From contig JABXHX010000007.1 of the NCBI GenBank assembly GCA_013373385.1, positions 124,001 to 188,000 of the forward strand: a stretch of 64,000 nt of DNA, in the 5' to 3' direction. Of this stretch, positions 39,037-49,105 are shown in pieces (within the stretch, counting starts at the first letter, position 1; every line of letters begins with the position of its first letter). The position numbers and the translations under genes were made by a program. The stretch is from Flavobacteriaceae bacterium (GTDB lineage: Bacteria > Bacteroidota > Bacteroidia > Flavobacteriales > Flavobacteriaceae). The notes beneath the pieces were generated by a model that saw nothing but the letters and a program-made list of their open reading frames with translations, searched no databases and had not been told where the DNA came from.

Positions 39037-39639
39037 TTATTGATGATTCCAGTTATGCTCATCATCACTGTCGTTTGGCGATAAACCAATAATATCTCCG
39101 TCTGTATGTACACCCAGCCCTAAAACAGTTCTGTTTGCATAATTAAAATAACTAATCACTTGATTTATTTCTAAAATTTCTCCATCAGTAAACCCTATAT
39201 TTCTCAAAGAGATAATATCTTGTTCATCTACATCAGAAGCTTTTAGTGTTAGCTTTTTTGCATAGACCAATGCAGTTGCATATTTTTTTTCTAAAAAAGA
39301 AAAATCATCCTTTTCTATACCTCTTTTTAGTTGATTTGATTTTTTATCATCAGCAAGTAATCTTTTCAATCCTCTAAAATGATGCTTGATACAGTAATCA
39401 CAATTATTTAATGTGCTTACGTATACACCTATGGTTTCTAGAAACCATTTGGGCAGTGTATTATTACTGTTGTGCAATACATTTTTATACAGAGACATGT
39501 GACCCACCATGGTATGCGGACGCAATCCATGCACCATCATTATATTGTCTACATTGTTGTTTGGCCCAGTAACTTTGGTGTATAATCGTTTTAATTTTCC
39601 GGTTGCTTCTTCAAAAGAAATAACTTTAATCCAACTCAT
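39037..39639 (-). CDS. AhpD-like carboxymuconolactone decarboxylase-family protein
   Basis: A 200-residue all-helical protein of the peroxidase-related (AhpD/CMD) group. The redox pair is in NNCDYCIKHHFRGL (C-x2-C-x2-H), and the helix before it (PHTMVGHMSLYKNVLHN) carries the conserved His. AhpD proteins reduce lipoyl or peroxiredoxin partners. It sits between the Hdr-like Fe-S gene and mlaD, overlapping the latter by one base, which suggests a redox step within the same unit. Confidence 0.85.
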   Translation of the reverse strand: MSWIKVISFEEATGKLKRLYTKVTGPNNNVDNIMMVHGLRPHTMVGHMSLYKNVLHNSNNTLPKWFLETIGVYVSTLNNCDYCIKHHFRGLKRLLADDKKSNQLKRGIEKDDFSFLEKKYATALVYAKKLTLKASDVDEQDIISLRNIGFTDGEILEINQVISYFNYANRTVLGLGVHTDGDIIGLSPNDSDDEHNWNHQ

Positions 39640-40607
39640 TATTCTTGATTGGTTATGTTATTCTTATTTTTTTTAGGATCATAAGGCACTGCTTTTTTAC
39701 CAAATAAAGAGAAGTGCACAAATCGTTTTGGATTTAACTTCATTTCCCTAATAAGCTCTTCTAACTCTTTAGACATTTTTGTTAAATTGGTATACAAAGC
39801 ATCATCTTTTACAAATTTCCCAAACGAGCCTTCTCCTTTTTGAATTCCTTCCATTAGCTGATTTACATAGTTTAATGATAGTTGTGCTTTTTGAATTGTT
39901 TGACCAATATTGGCGTTTAGTAAAGTGTCTGACAACTTCATGAAGTTTTCGGTAATCACTTTCGTATTATCAAACGTGTTCTTAATTCCCACTTTACTAG
40001 AGTCTAACAATTGATTTACTGAACCAATAGTGATTCTAACATCAGAAATGGTTTTTTCTAGTCCTAAAATACTCCTGTTTAAACTTTTTCTTGATTCTAC
40101 TGATAAGGTTTGGTTAACACCTAGCAATAAAGAGTCTGCTCTTACGATAACGCTTTCTATTTTTGCCTGCAAAGGATTTAACTTTTCTCCTACAGCAGAG
40201 AATATATCAGACTCAACTTCGCCAATCAAATAATCTCCATCAACAGCCAGTTCTCCTTCGTAAGAAGGTATAATTGCCATTGACTGACCGCCCATTAGGC
40301 TAGCGCTGTATATTTTTGCAATACTCTTTTTAGAAAACTCAAAGTCGTTCTCTATCAATAACTCTACGATTAGTTTTCCTTTTTTCTGAGGGTCTTTGTT
40401 AAATTTTATTCCTACTACTTTACCAACTTGCAATCCGTTGATTGTTACCTCGCTAGACTTCTTTAACCCTTGTATATTATTGTATTCTACAAAAAAATGA
40501 CGTTGATTTTTTGTAAAAATATTTTTTCCTTTCAAGAAATTAAATCCCCAGATAAATAAGGCAATTACTACAACTGCAAAAAATCCTGTTTTTAATTCTC
40601 TAGACAT
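39639..40607 (-). CDS. MlaD family (MCE domain) lipid-transport protein
   Basis: A 322-residue protein with one N-terminal membrane anchor (8-25), an MCE domain (about 35-130: HFFVEYNNIQGLKKSSEVTINGLQVGKV with the GGQSMAIIP loop) and a long helical coil tail (about 145-300). MCE proteins form hexameric rings that move phospholipids between membranes. No MlaE/MlaF genes are in the window. It overlaps the AhpD-like gene by one base. Confidence 0.92.
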   Translation of the reverse strand: MSRELKTGFFAVVVIALFIWGFNFLKGKNIFTKNQRHFFVEYNNIQGLKKSSEVTINGLQVGKVVGIKFNKDPQKKGKLIVELLIENDFEFSKKSIAKIYSASLMGGQSMAIIPSYEGELAVDGDYLIGEVESDIFSAVGEKLNPLQAKIESVIVRADSLLLGVNQTLSVESRKSLNRSILGLEKTISDVRITIGSVNQLLDSSKVGIKNTFDNTKVITENFMKLSDTLLNANIGQTIQKAQLSLNYVNQLMEGIQKGEGSFGKFVKDDALYTNLTKMSKELEELIREMKLNPKRFVHFSLFGKKAVPYDPKKNKNNITNQE

Positions 40608-40662
40608 ACTTTCTTATTTAAGGAACAATATTACTAATAATTTTTGTGAGATACACGTTATT

Positions 40663-41751
40663 CTATTTGGTTTTTAATGCTTCACTTACAGAAATTTTTG
40701 CTCCATTTTTAAATGCTGCAATAAATGCAGATTGATACCCTTTCTTTCGAACTCTTTTTAATAACGTTTGAATGTTTTTATAATTTGCTGTTTTTCCGTA
40801 GTAATATTTGTAGTAGGAAGCTACTTTTACACGTTCAATCTTTTTCAATCCTTTAAAGTTGTATGGCTTTGTTGCTATTTTTCTTTTGCTTGATGCAATT
40901 TGAATTTTAAAAAATATTTCTTCTTCTTTTTTATCCGTTTCGGCATCAACAACTATTGGTAATGTGTTATTTTTTACATTAACTGTATTTAACTTTAGCT
41001 GATTTACATAAGTTACAATAGACGCAGCTATGTACTTAGCCATAGCTCTTTGACCACTGGCTGAATTTAAATAGCGGCCTTCTTTTTTATTTGTTAAAAA
41101 TCCTAGTTCTATCAAAACACTCGGCATTACGGTTTCTCTTAGCACCTGAAAGTTATCCATTTTTACATGTCTGTTATGGCGCTTTAATTTTTTAACCAAC
41201 GTATTTTGAATGATACTTGCCAATTGTAAACTTTGATCTAAGTTTTCTTCTTGTATTAATGACAAACCAATCACAGATTCTGGAGAGTTGGGATCGTAAT
41301 TATAATTTTTTTCATAATCTTTTTCTAATAAAATAACACTGTTTTCTCTTTTTGCAATTTCTAAGTTTTTTCTATTCCCTCTAGAACCCAAAACAAAAGT
41401 TCCTAATCCGTATGCATTAGAAGTATGCGAGTCGCAATGCAACGAAACAAACAAATCTGCTTTTATTTTATTCGCTACTTGTCCTCTTTTCCACAACTCT
41501 ACAAATACATCTTTTTTTCTTGTATAAATTACATTAATATCTTTTTCTTTTGATAGTATTTTCCCTACCGCTAGAGTAATTTTTAAAGCAATGTTTTTCT
41601 CCTTATAACCATTCCCCATATTACCTGGGTCATGCCCTCCATGTCCTGCATCTAAAACTACGGTATAAACTTTCTTTTGAGCAAAACCAAACTGAATTCC
41701 ACTCAATAAAAATAATGCAACTACAAAAATGTATAAAAGCTTCGTTTTCAT
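40663..41751 (-). CDS. N-acetylmuramoyl-L-alanine amidase (AmiA/C type)
   Basis: A 362-residue secreted amidase from the ATG at 41751, which gives a clean signal peptide (MKTKLLYIFVVALFLLSG); the longer frame to 41784 adds non-signal residues. The Amidase_3 zinc motifs are VVLDAGHGGHDPG, YKEKNIAL (Glu ligand), SLHCDSH and SVLIELGFLTN. A C-terminal SPOR-like region (about 300-350, VASYYKYYYGKTANYKN) may bind denuded septal glycan. It cleaves peptide stems from glycan chains during division. It is divergent from lptD, with about 120 bases between the starts. Confidence 0.92.
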   Translation of the reverse strand: MKTKLLYIFVVALFLLSGIQFGFAQKKVYTVVLDAGHGGHDPGNMGNGYKEKNIALKITLAVGKILSKEKDINVIYTRKKDVFVELWKRGQVANKIKADLFVSLHCDSHTSNAYGLGTFVLGSRGNRKNLEIAKRENSVILLEKDYEKNYNYDPNSPESVIGLSLIQEENLDQSLQLASIIQNTLVKKLKRHNRHVKMDNFQVLRETVMPSVLIELGFLTNKKEGRYLNSASGQRAMAKYIAASIVTYVNQLKLNTVNVKNNTLPIVVDAETDKKEEEIFFKIQIASSKRKIATKPYNFKGLKKIERVKVASYYKYYYGKTANYKNIQTLLKRVRKKGYQSAFIAAFKNGAKISVSEALKTK

Positions 41752-41872
41752 ATTAAATTTACTAGGTACAATCAATGGCATCAATAATTTTTACTTAATT
41801 TTGGCAACTCAAATTTGGCGCTTCAATAATTGAAGTATATTTTTACATAATTACAAAAATAGCATAAAAGCA

Positions 41873-44509
41873 TTGCAATCAAAAATTCATCATATTCTTT
41901 TGTTTAGCTTCCTTAGCTTTCTATGCATACAAGCTGGTTTTGCTCAAGATATAAAGCCAAAGAAAAAAGTAGTTTTACCTGCTAAGAATAAAAAAAACAC
42001 TTTAAAAAAAGATAGCCTACTTACAAAGCAACAACCTGATACGCTTAAACTAGACACAATTACCAAACCAAAAAGCACAATTGTTTCTAAAATTACACAT
42101 AATGCCGATGGGTATATTTTACAAGACGCAAGAAAAAAAACCGTTGTTTTGTTTAACAAAGCTCACGTTACCTATGAAGATATTGATTTAAAAGCGGGCT
42201 ATATTTTAATCGATAATAAAAAAAACACGCTGTTTGCTAGAGGATTTAAAGACAGTTTAGGTTACCAACAAAGACCTGTTTTTAAGCAAGATGGTCAAGA
42301 ATCTGAGCAAGATTCTATCCTTTATAATTTTGACACTAAAAAAACAATTATTTACGGCATTAAGACCAATCAAGCTGGGATGATTACTTATGGAGAAAAA
42401 ACCAAGCGCGTTAATGATTCTACCATTTTTATTAGAGACATCCGATTTACAACATCAGAAAAGAAAAATCCAGATTATTATATTTTTACAAAAAAAGCGA
42501 AACTGGTACCCGGTAAAAAGATTATTGTAGGATTAAGCAATCTGGTAATTGCAGATGTACCCACGCCAATTGCCATTCCGTTTGCCTATTTCCCGATGAC
42601 AGAAACAAGAAGCTCAGGGTTTATCATTCCAACTTGGGGAGAAGCGAGTGGTCAAGGTTATTTTTTACAAAATGGTGGTTATTATCTAGCCTTGAATGAC
42701 TATATAGACATTACATTACTTGGAGATGTTTATACCAATGGTAGTTGGGGGTTTAGAGCAGAATCTAATTATAGAGTCCGCTATAAATATTCGGGTAATT
42801 TTGGATTACGCTATGAAAATTTAATCCGTAGTGTTAAAGGTTTTGATGATTATAGCAAATCATCTAATTTTAATATCAGATGGTCACATTCGCAAGATTC
42901 CAAATCAAATCCGAATTCGCGTTTTTCTGCTTCGGTAAACTTAGGAAGTAGTAAGTACTACAGAGAATCTTTAAACGAAATAAACACTGCTGATTTTTTA
43001 ACCAATACATTAAACTCATCTATATCGTATTACAAAAATTTTGTTGGCACACCGTTTAATTTAAACGCTACTGCTACACATTCTCAAAATACCAACACAC
43101 AAGAAATTACCATGACCTTGCCTTCTCTACAGGTAAATATGGACAGAATTTATCCTTTTGCAGGAAAAGACGGAATTAAGAAAAATGCACTGCAAAAAGT
43201 CAGTTTAAATTATAGCATGAAAGGTGATTATAGAATCAACACAACAGATGCAGAATTCTTTAAATCAGACATGTTCAAAAAGGCAAAAGCTGGTATACAA
43301 CATAACGCTTCTGTGAATACCAACATGAAAGTATTCAAATACTTTACACTTTCACCTAGTGCAAACTTTAAAGAGGTTTGGAATTGGGATTACATCAGTA
43401 AAAACTACAATCAAGCTACAAACAGCATAGAAGTAGATACCATACAAGGCTTTAAAAGCTTTAGAGAATATAGTGCAGGGCTATCTTTAGGAACCAACAT
43501 TTATGGAAACTTTAGCTTTAACAAAGGAAAACTAAAAATTAGACATACCATTAGACCATCCATTTCTTATGGATACAGACCTGATTTTGCAAATAAGTAC
43601 AATCAACAAGTACAACAAAGTGCAAATCCTAATGACATTATTGAGTATTCTCCTTTTGAAAACGGTATGTATGGCAGACCTGGCAGTGGGCTATCTAACT
43701 CAATTGGAATTACCATTAATAATGTGCTAGAAGCAAAAGTAGCATCTGACGATGAAGAAAAAGAAAGTAAAAAAATTACCTTATTAAACAATTTAAACTT
43801 TAATACCAGTTATAATATTGCTGCAGATAGTTTACGATGGAGCCCCATCTCTATGACTGCTGGTACACGCTTTTTTAACGATAAACTTTCATTAAATTTT
43901 AGCTCAACATTTGACCCTTATCAAGTAAATGACAAAGGTGTAAGAATTGATAAATTTAATAAAGGTTTACTTAGGCTTACCAATGCCAATTTATCTGCGA
44001 ACATTTCTTTATCTAGTAAGGATTTTGAAGAAAAAAAAGAGAATGCTTCCACCAATCAAAACAAGAGTAACTCCAGTCAAAATCAATTTGATACATTTAC
44101 AAACAACACACAAACAAATCAATCACAAAAAAACAATACCACAAAGAAAGCAGAATTGTACAAGAGTAAAATTCCTTGGACCATTAACCTTGCATATGCT
44201 GTAAATTATATAGATGATGGGTTTAGCAATAATGGAATTGGTTCAAACTCATTAATGTTTAACGGTAATTTAGAATTATCGCCAAAATGGAGAGTTCGAT
44301 TTAATTCGGGATACGATTTTAAAAGCAAAGGATTTACCTACACAAGATTAGGTTTTACTAGAGATTTAGATAGCTGGAACTTTAGTTTTGATTGGTCTCC
44401 TTTTGGAAGAAATAAATCGTATTACTTTAGAATTGGTGTAAATTCTAGCCTATTAAGTGATAATTTAAAATGGGATAAACGTAGTTTGCCTGATAGATTG
44501 TTGTTCTAG
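41873..44509 (+). CDS. lptD: LPS-assembly protein LptD
   Basis: An 878-residue outer-membrane protein with a signal peptide (ending GFAQ), an OstA-like beta-jellyroll domain (about 70-230, periplasmic LPS intake) and a C-terminal barrel (GFIIPTWGEASGQGYFLQNGG onward), ending with a Phe. It inserts LPS into the outer leaflet. It starts with TTG (41873); no ATG fits the signal peptide. A low-complexity Asn/Gln/Ser/Lys stretch lies at about 720-765. It is divergent from the amidase and followed by ridA, a common flavobacterial order. Confidence 0.93.
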   Translation: MQSKIHHILLFSFLSFLCIQAGFAQDIKPKKKVVLPAKNKKNTLKKDSLLTKQQPDTLKLDTITKPKSTIVSKITHNADGYILQDARKKTVVLFNKAHVTYEDIDLKAGYILIDNKKNTLFARGFKDSLGYQQRPVFKQDGQESEQDSILYNFDTKKTIIYGIKTNQAGMITYGEKTKRVNDSTIFIRDIRFTTSEKKNPDYYIFTKKAKLVPGKKIIVGLSNLVIADVPTPIAIPFAYFPMTETRSSGFIIPTWGEASGQGYFLQNGGYYLALNDYIDITLLGDVYTNGSWGFRAESNYRVRYKYSGNFGLRYENLIRSVKGFDDYSKSSNFNIRWSHSQDSKSNPNSRFSASVNLGSSKYYRESLNEINTADFLTNTLNSSISYYKNFVGTPFNLNATATHSQNTNTQEITMTLPSLQVNMDRIYPFAGKDGIKKNALQKVSLNYSMKGDYRINTTDAEFFKSDMFKKAKAGIQHNASVNTNMKVFKYFTLSPSANFKEVWNWDYISKNYNQATNSIEVDTIQGFKSFREYSAGLSLGTNIYGNFSFNKGKLKIRHTIRPSISYGYRPDFANKYNQQVQQSANPNDIIEYSPFENGMYGRPGSGLSNSIGITINNVLEAKVASDDEEKESKKITLLNNLNFNTSYNIAADSLRWSPISMTAGTRFFNDKLSLNFSSTFDPYQVNDKGVRIDKFNKGLLRLTNANLSANISLSSKDFEEKKENASTNQNKSNSSQNQFDTFTNNTQTNQSQKNNTTKKAELYKSKIPWTINLAYAVNYIDDGFSNNGIGSNSLMFNGNLELSPKWRVRFNSGYDFKSKGFTYTRLGFTRDLDSWNFSFDWSPFGRNKSYYFRIGVNSSLLSDNLKWDKRSLPDRLLF

Positions 44510-44545
44510 ACTATTAGATTACTGGATTATTGGATTGTTAAAAAT
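44510..44545. repeat. Degenerate 8-bp tandem repeat between lptD and ridA
   Basis: ATTAGATT ACTGGATT ATTGGATT GTTAAA reads as three to four degenerate copies of an eight-base unit right after the lptD stop. It might be a remnant of a small intergenic repeat; no coding potential. Confidence 0.4.
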
Positions 44546-44573
44546 ATAAAATACTTACATAAACTTATAATAA

Positions 44574-44954
44574 ATGAAGAAAATTATTACCACTACTAAA
44601 GCTCCTGCGCCAATTGGACCGTATAATCAAGCTACCATGGTAGGAAACACTTTATACACTTCGGGTCAAATAGCAATTAATCCTACAACAGGTGCATTAA
44701 TTTTAGACGATATTACTACCGAAACCAAACAGGTAATGGAAAACGTAAAAGCCGTTTTAGAAGCTGCAGACATGACTTTCGAAAATGTTGTAAAAACTTC
44801 TATTTTTATTTCAGACATGCATAACTTTAGCGCAATTAACAGCGTTTACGGTAGTTATTTTAATGAAGCAACAGCTCCTGCAAGAGAAACGGTAGAAGTT
44901 GCCAACTTACCAAAGTTTGTCAATGTAGAGATTAGTGTGATTGCTGTTAAATAA
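44574..44954 (+). CDS. ridA: RidA family reactive imine/enamine deaminase
   Basis: A 126-residue YjgF/YER057c/UK114 protein with the signature pieces APAPIGPYNQA, LYTSGQIAINP, VKTSIFISDM and APARETVEVANLPK (Arg105 region binds the substrate carboxylate). RidA hydrolyses 2-aminoacrylate and related enamines made by PLP enzymes. It follows lptD by 64 bases and ends before a bidirectional terminator. Confidence 0.95.
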   Translation: MKKIITTTKAPAPIGPYNQATMVGNTLYTSGQIAINPTTGALILDDITTETKQVMENVKAVLEAADMTFENVVKTSIFISDMHNFSAINSVYGSYFNEATAPARETVEVANLPKFVNVEISVIAVK

Positions 44955-44990
44955 AAAAATCCGTTTTGAATTTTTTCAAAACGGATTTTT
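44955..44990. terminator. Bidirectional terminator between ridA and gapA
   Basis: AAAAATCCGTTTTGAA (44955-44970) pairs with TTCAAAACGGATTTTT (44975-44990), a 16-bp perfect stem with a four-base loop, and A/T runs on both sides. It serves both convergent genes. Confidence 0.92.
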
Positions 44991-45008
44991 ACCCAATTAC
45001 ACTACGAC

Positions 45009-46019
<1,011 letters not shown>

Positions 46020-46025
46020 TTATTT

Positions 46026-47009
46026 TTATATAGACATAATATCTGAAACTCTTAACAGCTCCCTGTTGATTTCGTGATGTCCTTTAATTGCTTTTTCTAA
46101 ATCTGTGGCTTCAATTTCGTTATTGATAAGCCCTACCATTAAATTTGTTTTTCCTTCTAGCAACAGTTCTACTGCCTTAACTCCCATTCTACATGCCAAC
46201 ACTCTATCAAAACAACTTGGCGAGCCTCCTCTTTGCATATGCCCTAAAACAGAAACTCTTACTTCGTAATCTGGCATATTTGTTTCTACATAATCTGCTA
46301 ATTCAAAGATACTTTTCCCTGTTTTTTCTCCTTCTGCAACAACAACAATACTAGAGAGTTTTCCTTTTCTTCTACTTCTTTTTAGTGACTCTAACATTCT
46401 TTCTAGACCTAGATCTTCCTCAGGAATTAAGATTTCTTCTGCACCTGCGCCTATCCCTGCATTTAAAGCGATAAAACCTGCGTCTCTTCCCATTACTTCT
46501 ACAAAAAATAATCGGTTATGTGACGATGCTGTGTCCCTAATTTTATCAATAGCTTCTATGGTAGTGTTCAAAGCAGTATCGTAGCCAAGTGTATGTGTAG
46601 TACCATAAATATCATTATCTATAGTACCTGGTATTCCTATTACCGGAAAATTATATTCTTGATTAAAAACAACTCCACCTGTAAATGAACCATCTCCACC
46701 GATAACAACTAACCCATCAATACCTTCTTTTTTTAAACTGTTGTATGCTTTTTCTCTACCTTCTTTAGTTCTAAACTCTTTAGAACGAGCAGATTTTAAA
46801 ATGGTACCTCCTTTGTTAATGATGTTTTTAACATTTCTAGGTCCCAGAGTAATAAAGTCTGCTTCTATTAAGCCTTGATAACCTCTGTAAATCCCCACAC
46901 ATTCTCTATCGTAATATGCACAGGTTCTAACTACTGAACGAATTGCAGCATTCATTCCTGGAGCATCTCCTCCAGAAGTCATTACAGCTATTTTATTAAT
47001 TGTCTTCAT
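46026..47009 (-). CDS. pfkA: ATP-dependent 6-phosphofructokinase
   Basis: A 327-residue PfkA: TSGGDAPGMNAAIR with the phosphate-binding glycines, GGDGSFTG (Gly/Asp ATP-binding type rather than PPi type, in which this Gly is replaced by Asp), PGTIDNDIYGTTHTLG with the catalytic Asp, and VLGHMQRGGSPSCFDR near the C-terminus. It commits fructose-6-phosphate to glycolysis. It is the first gene of pfkA-gapA. Confidence 0.97.
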   Translation of the reverse strand: MKTINKIAVMTSGGDAPGMNAAIRSVVRTCAYYDRECVGIYRGYQGLIEADFITLGPRNVKNIINKGGTILKSARSKEFRTKEGREKAYNSLKKEGIDGLVVIGGDGSFTGGVVFNQEYNFPVIGIPGTIDNDIYGTTHTLGYDTALNTTIEAIDKIRDTASSHNRLFFVEVMGRDAGFIALNAGIGAGAEEILIPEEDLGLERMLESLKRSRRKGKLSSIVVVAEGEKTGKSIFELADYVETNMPDYEVRVSVLGHMQRGGSPSCFDRVLACRMGVKAVELLLEGKTNLMVGLINNEIEATDLEKAIKGHHEINRELLRVSDIMSI

Positions 47010-47117
47010 AAATTTACAGTGTAAAATTAGGTATTATATTGTTAGTCTAAAAAAAAATAAACGAAATCGTTTTCGGTATTTCCCTTTATTTTTCAATAGA
47101 TACAGCTTAAAACAATT

Positions 47118-48209
47118 TTACATTTCTTGTTCTAAAAACCGTTGTATTTCTTGGTAACAATCGTCAATTTTCTTTACCAAGGTAAACTGATTTACAGCTC
47201 TATCTAAATTATGATTTTGGTACGCGGTTTTAAAATAAATATTTCCGTTTAAATAATCGGTCAAAAAACGTAAACCCATTATAAATGGCATCATTTTTAT
47301 ACTTACTGGGAAATATTTTTTTTCTGCTTGGCTTACATTTTGTAGTTGACTAAAAAAACCCTTTGAATAACTTTTAAAGTACTCAAAATTAAAGTTTATC
47401 TTATCTAACCTCACTTCGTCTTCATTGGCTGTATTGCAAATTGTTCTAATTGCATCTGCATAATCAAAATGCAACACTCCTGGCATCACTGTGTCAGTAT
47501 CTATTAAGCAATATCCTTCTTGATTTTTAGAGAATAAGATGTTTGAAATTTTGGTATCGTTATGCGTAAGTCGCATCGGAATTTCTTTTGCTTCAATTGC
47601 CTTGTCTATTTGTAGCATTTCTTCTAGTTGCGCATTCACAAAATCAATTTGAGCTTTGGCAACTATTTTTTGAGTATTTAATGTTTTTGCTAATGCTTGT
47701 TCAAACTGTTGGTATCTTTTGGTAATTGAATGAAAATCTGGAATGATAACTGTGAGCTTTGAGATGTCAAAATCTTTTGTTTTCTCTAAAAATTCTCCTG
47801 TTATTTTACCTGCTTCAAAAGCCAATGCTTTGTTTGGTGGTGTATGGTAGGTTACAGAATCTTCTACATAGTAAGAAGTATTCCAATAATTACCTGCAGC
47901 ATCTTTATAAAAATAGGTATTGTGTTTTGACTTCGCAAAACACAATACTTTTTTTTGAAGCTCTTCTGTTGCTAAATGCGCATACTTTTGTTGCAAAAAA
48001 TTACTTACCTGTACTTTGTTTTGAATTAACTCTTGTGATTTTTTAAACACATTACCGTTTATTCTTTGTAACACATAGTAAGGTTTTGCATCGGTTTTAA
48101 TTAAAAAAGTATCATTTATATGCCCAGAATTTAACTCTTGATAAGACTTAAACTTAGAGGCTACTTTAAATTGATTAAATACTTGCTCTATTATTGTTGC
48201 TGTTACCAA
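47118..48209 (-). CDS. Phosphotransferase-family kinase, probably an anomeric sugar kinase (NahK-like)
   Basis: A 363-residue aminoglycoside-phosphotransferase-fold kinase. The catalytic loop is LTHNDTKISNILF (H-x-D-x4-N) and the metal Asp is in CLIDTDTVMPG; the N-terminal lobe includes YVLQRINGNVF. This matches N-acetylhexosamine 1-kinase relatives. It starts with TTG and overlaps the upstream nucleotidyltransferase gene by seven bases. Kinase plus sugar-1-phosphate nucleotidyltransferase suggests a salvage route: sugar to sugar-1-P to nucleotide-sugar. The sugar is not defined. Confidence 0.88.
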   Translation of the reverse strand: MVTATIIEQVFNQFKVASKFKSYQELNSGHINDTFLIKTDAKPYYVLQRINGNVFKKSQELIQNKVQVSNFLQQKYAHLATEELQKKVLCFAKSKHNTYFYKDAAGNYWNTSYYVEDSVTYHTPPNKALAFEAGKITGEFLEKTKDFDISKLTVIIPDFHSITKRYQQFEQALAKTLNTQKIVAKAQIDFVNAQLEEMLQIDKAIEAKEIPMRLTHNDTKISNILFSKNQEGYCLIDTDTVMPGVLHFDYADAIRTICNTANEDEVRLDKINFNFEYFKSYSKGFFSQLQNVSQAEKKYFPVSIKMMPFIMGLRFLTDYLNGNIYFKTAYQNHNLDRAVNQFTLVKKIDDCYQEIQRFLEQEM

Positions 48210-49105
48210 AGTTTTGACGGATAACTGTTATTACTTACCAATTCTTTAACTTTAGCAACTACATTTTCTTTATCTTCTCTATAAGTAACTCCCATCCATT
48301 GAGCATCTGTACTTAGTACAGTAACATTTGCTTGATTGCTTTGAATTAACTTGTCTACCACTAAAGGCAAAAAGAATTCTGCTTTTAACTCGGTGTAATT
48401 CTCAGCTAAAAAGTCATGAAATTCATCTCCTAAATAATCTAAAAATGTTGGTGTAAATCCCCAAAAGTTCATAGAAACTAATGCATCTTTTGAAATGATT
48501 TTTTTATCGCCATTATCTGATAAATACACAATTTCATCATTTTCCTTAACAATAGAAGTTCGCTCTATAATTTGCTGTAATTTATGATTTGCATCTACAA
48601 AAGTTTCTCCTCTAGATACGCTTCCGTTCTCTGACAACGTGTTTAAAATTGGATAACCTATCATTGCATAATCTGTAGTAGACGCCTCTGCTTGTTTTAA
48701 GAAAGACATGATAGAAACAAAGGCATCATAACCGTAAAAGTCATCTGCATTGATTACACAAAAGTTTTCTTTTATTGCATCTTTGGCTACCAATAATGCA
48801 TGACCAGTACCCCATGGCTTGGTTCGTTGATTGTCTTTGAATCTTTCTGGAATATTTGAAGTTTCTTGCACTACGTACTCTACAGTTACTTTACCTTGTA
48901 ATTTTTGACCAAATTCTGTTTTTACTTCTTCTAAAATATCTTTTCTAACAATGAATACAACTTTGGTAAACCCTGCTTTGATTGCATCAAACAGAGAGAA
49001 ATCCATTATTGTATCTCCATTTTCTGTAATTGCATCTAACTGCTTGGTTCCACCATACCTACTACCCATTCCGGCTGCTAAAATTACTAGCGAATAATCT
49101 TTCAT
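48203..49105 (-). CDS. Sugar-1-phosphate nucleotidyltransferase
   Basis: A 300-residue NTP-transferase with the signature LAAGMGSRYGGTKQLDAI (nucleotide loop), NADDFYGYDAF (metal Asp pair) and MIGYPILNTL. Its overlap with the phosphotransferase-family kinase gene downstream indicates joint action in making a UDP- or GDP-sugar. It is downstream of tamB by zero bases, so all three may share a message. Confidence 0.9.
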   Translation of the reverse strand: MKDYSLVILAAGMGSRYGGTKQLDAITENGDTIMDFSLFDAIKAGFTKVVFIVRKDILEEVKTEFGQKLQGKVTVEYVVQETSNIPERFKDNQRTKPWGTGHALLVAKDAIKENFCVINADDFYGYDAFVSIMSFLKQAEASTTDYAMIGYPILNTLSENGSVSRGETFVDANHKLQQIIERTSIVKENDEIVYLSDNGDKKIISKDALVSMNFWGFTPTFLDYLGDEFHDFLAENYTELKAEFFLPLVVDKLIQSNQANVTVLSTDAQWMGVTYREDKENVVAKVKELVSNNSYPSKLW

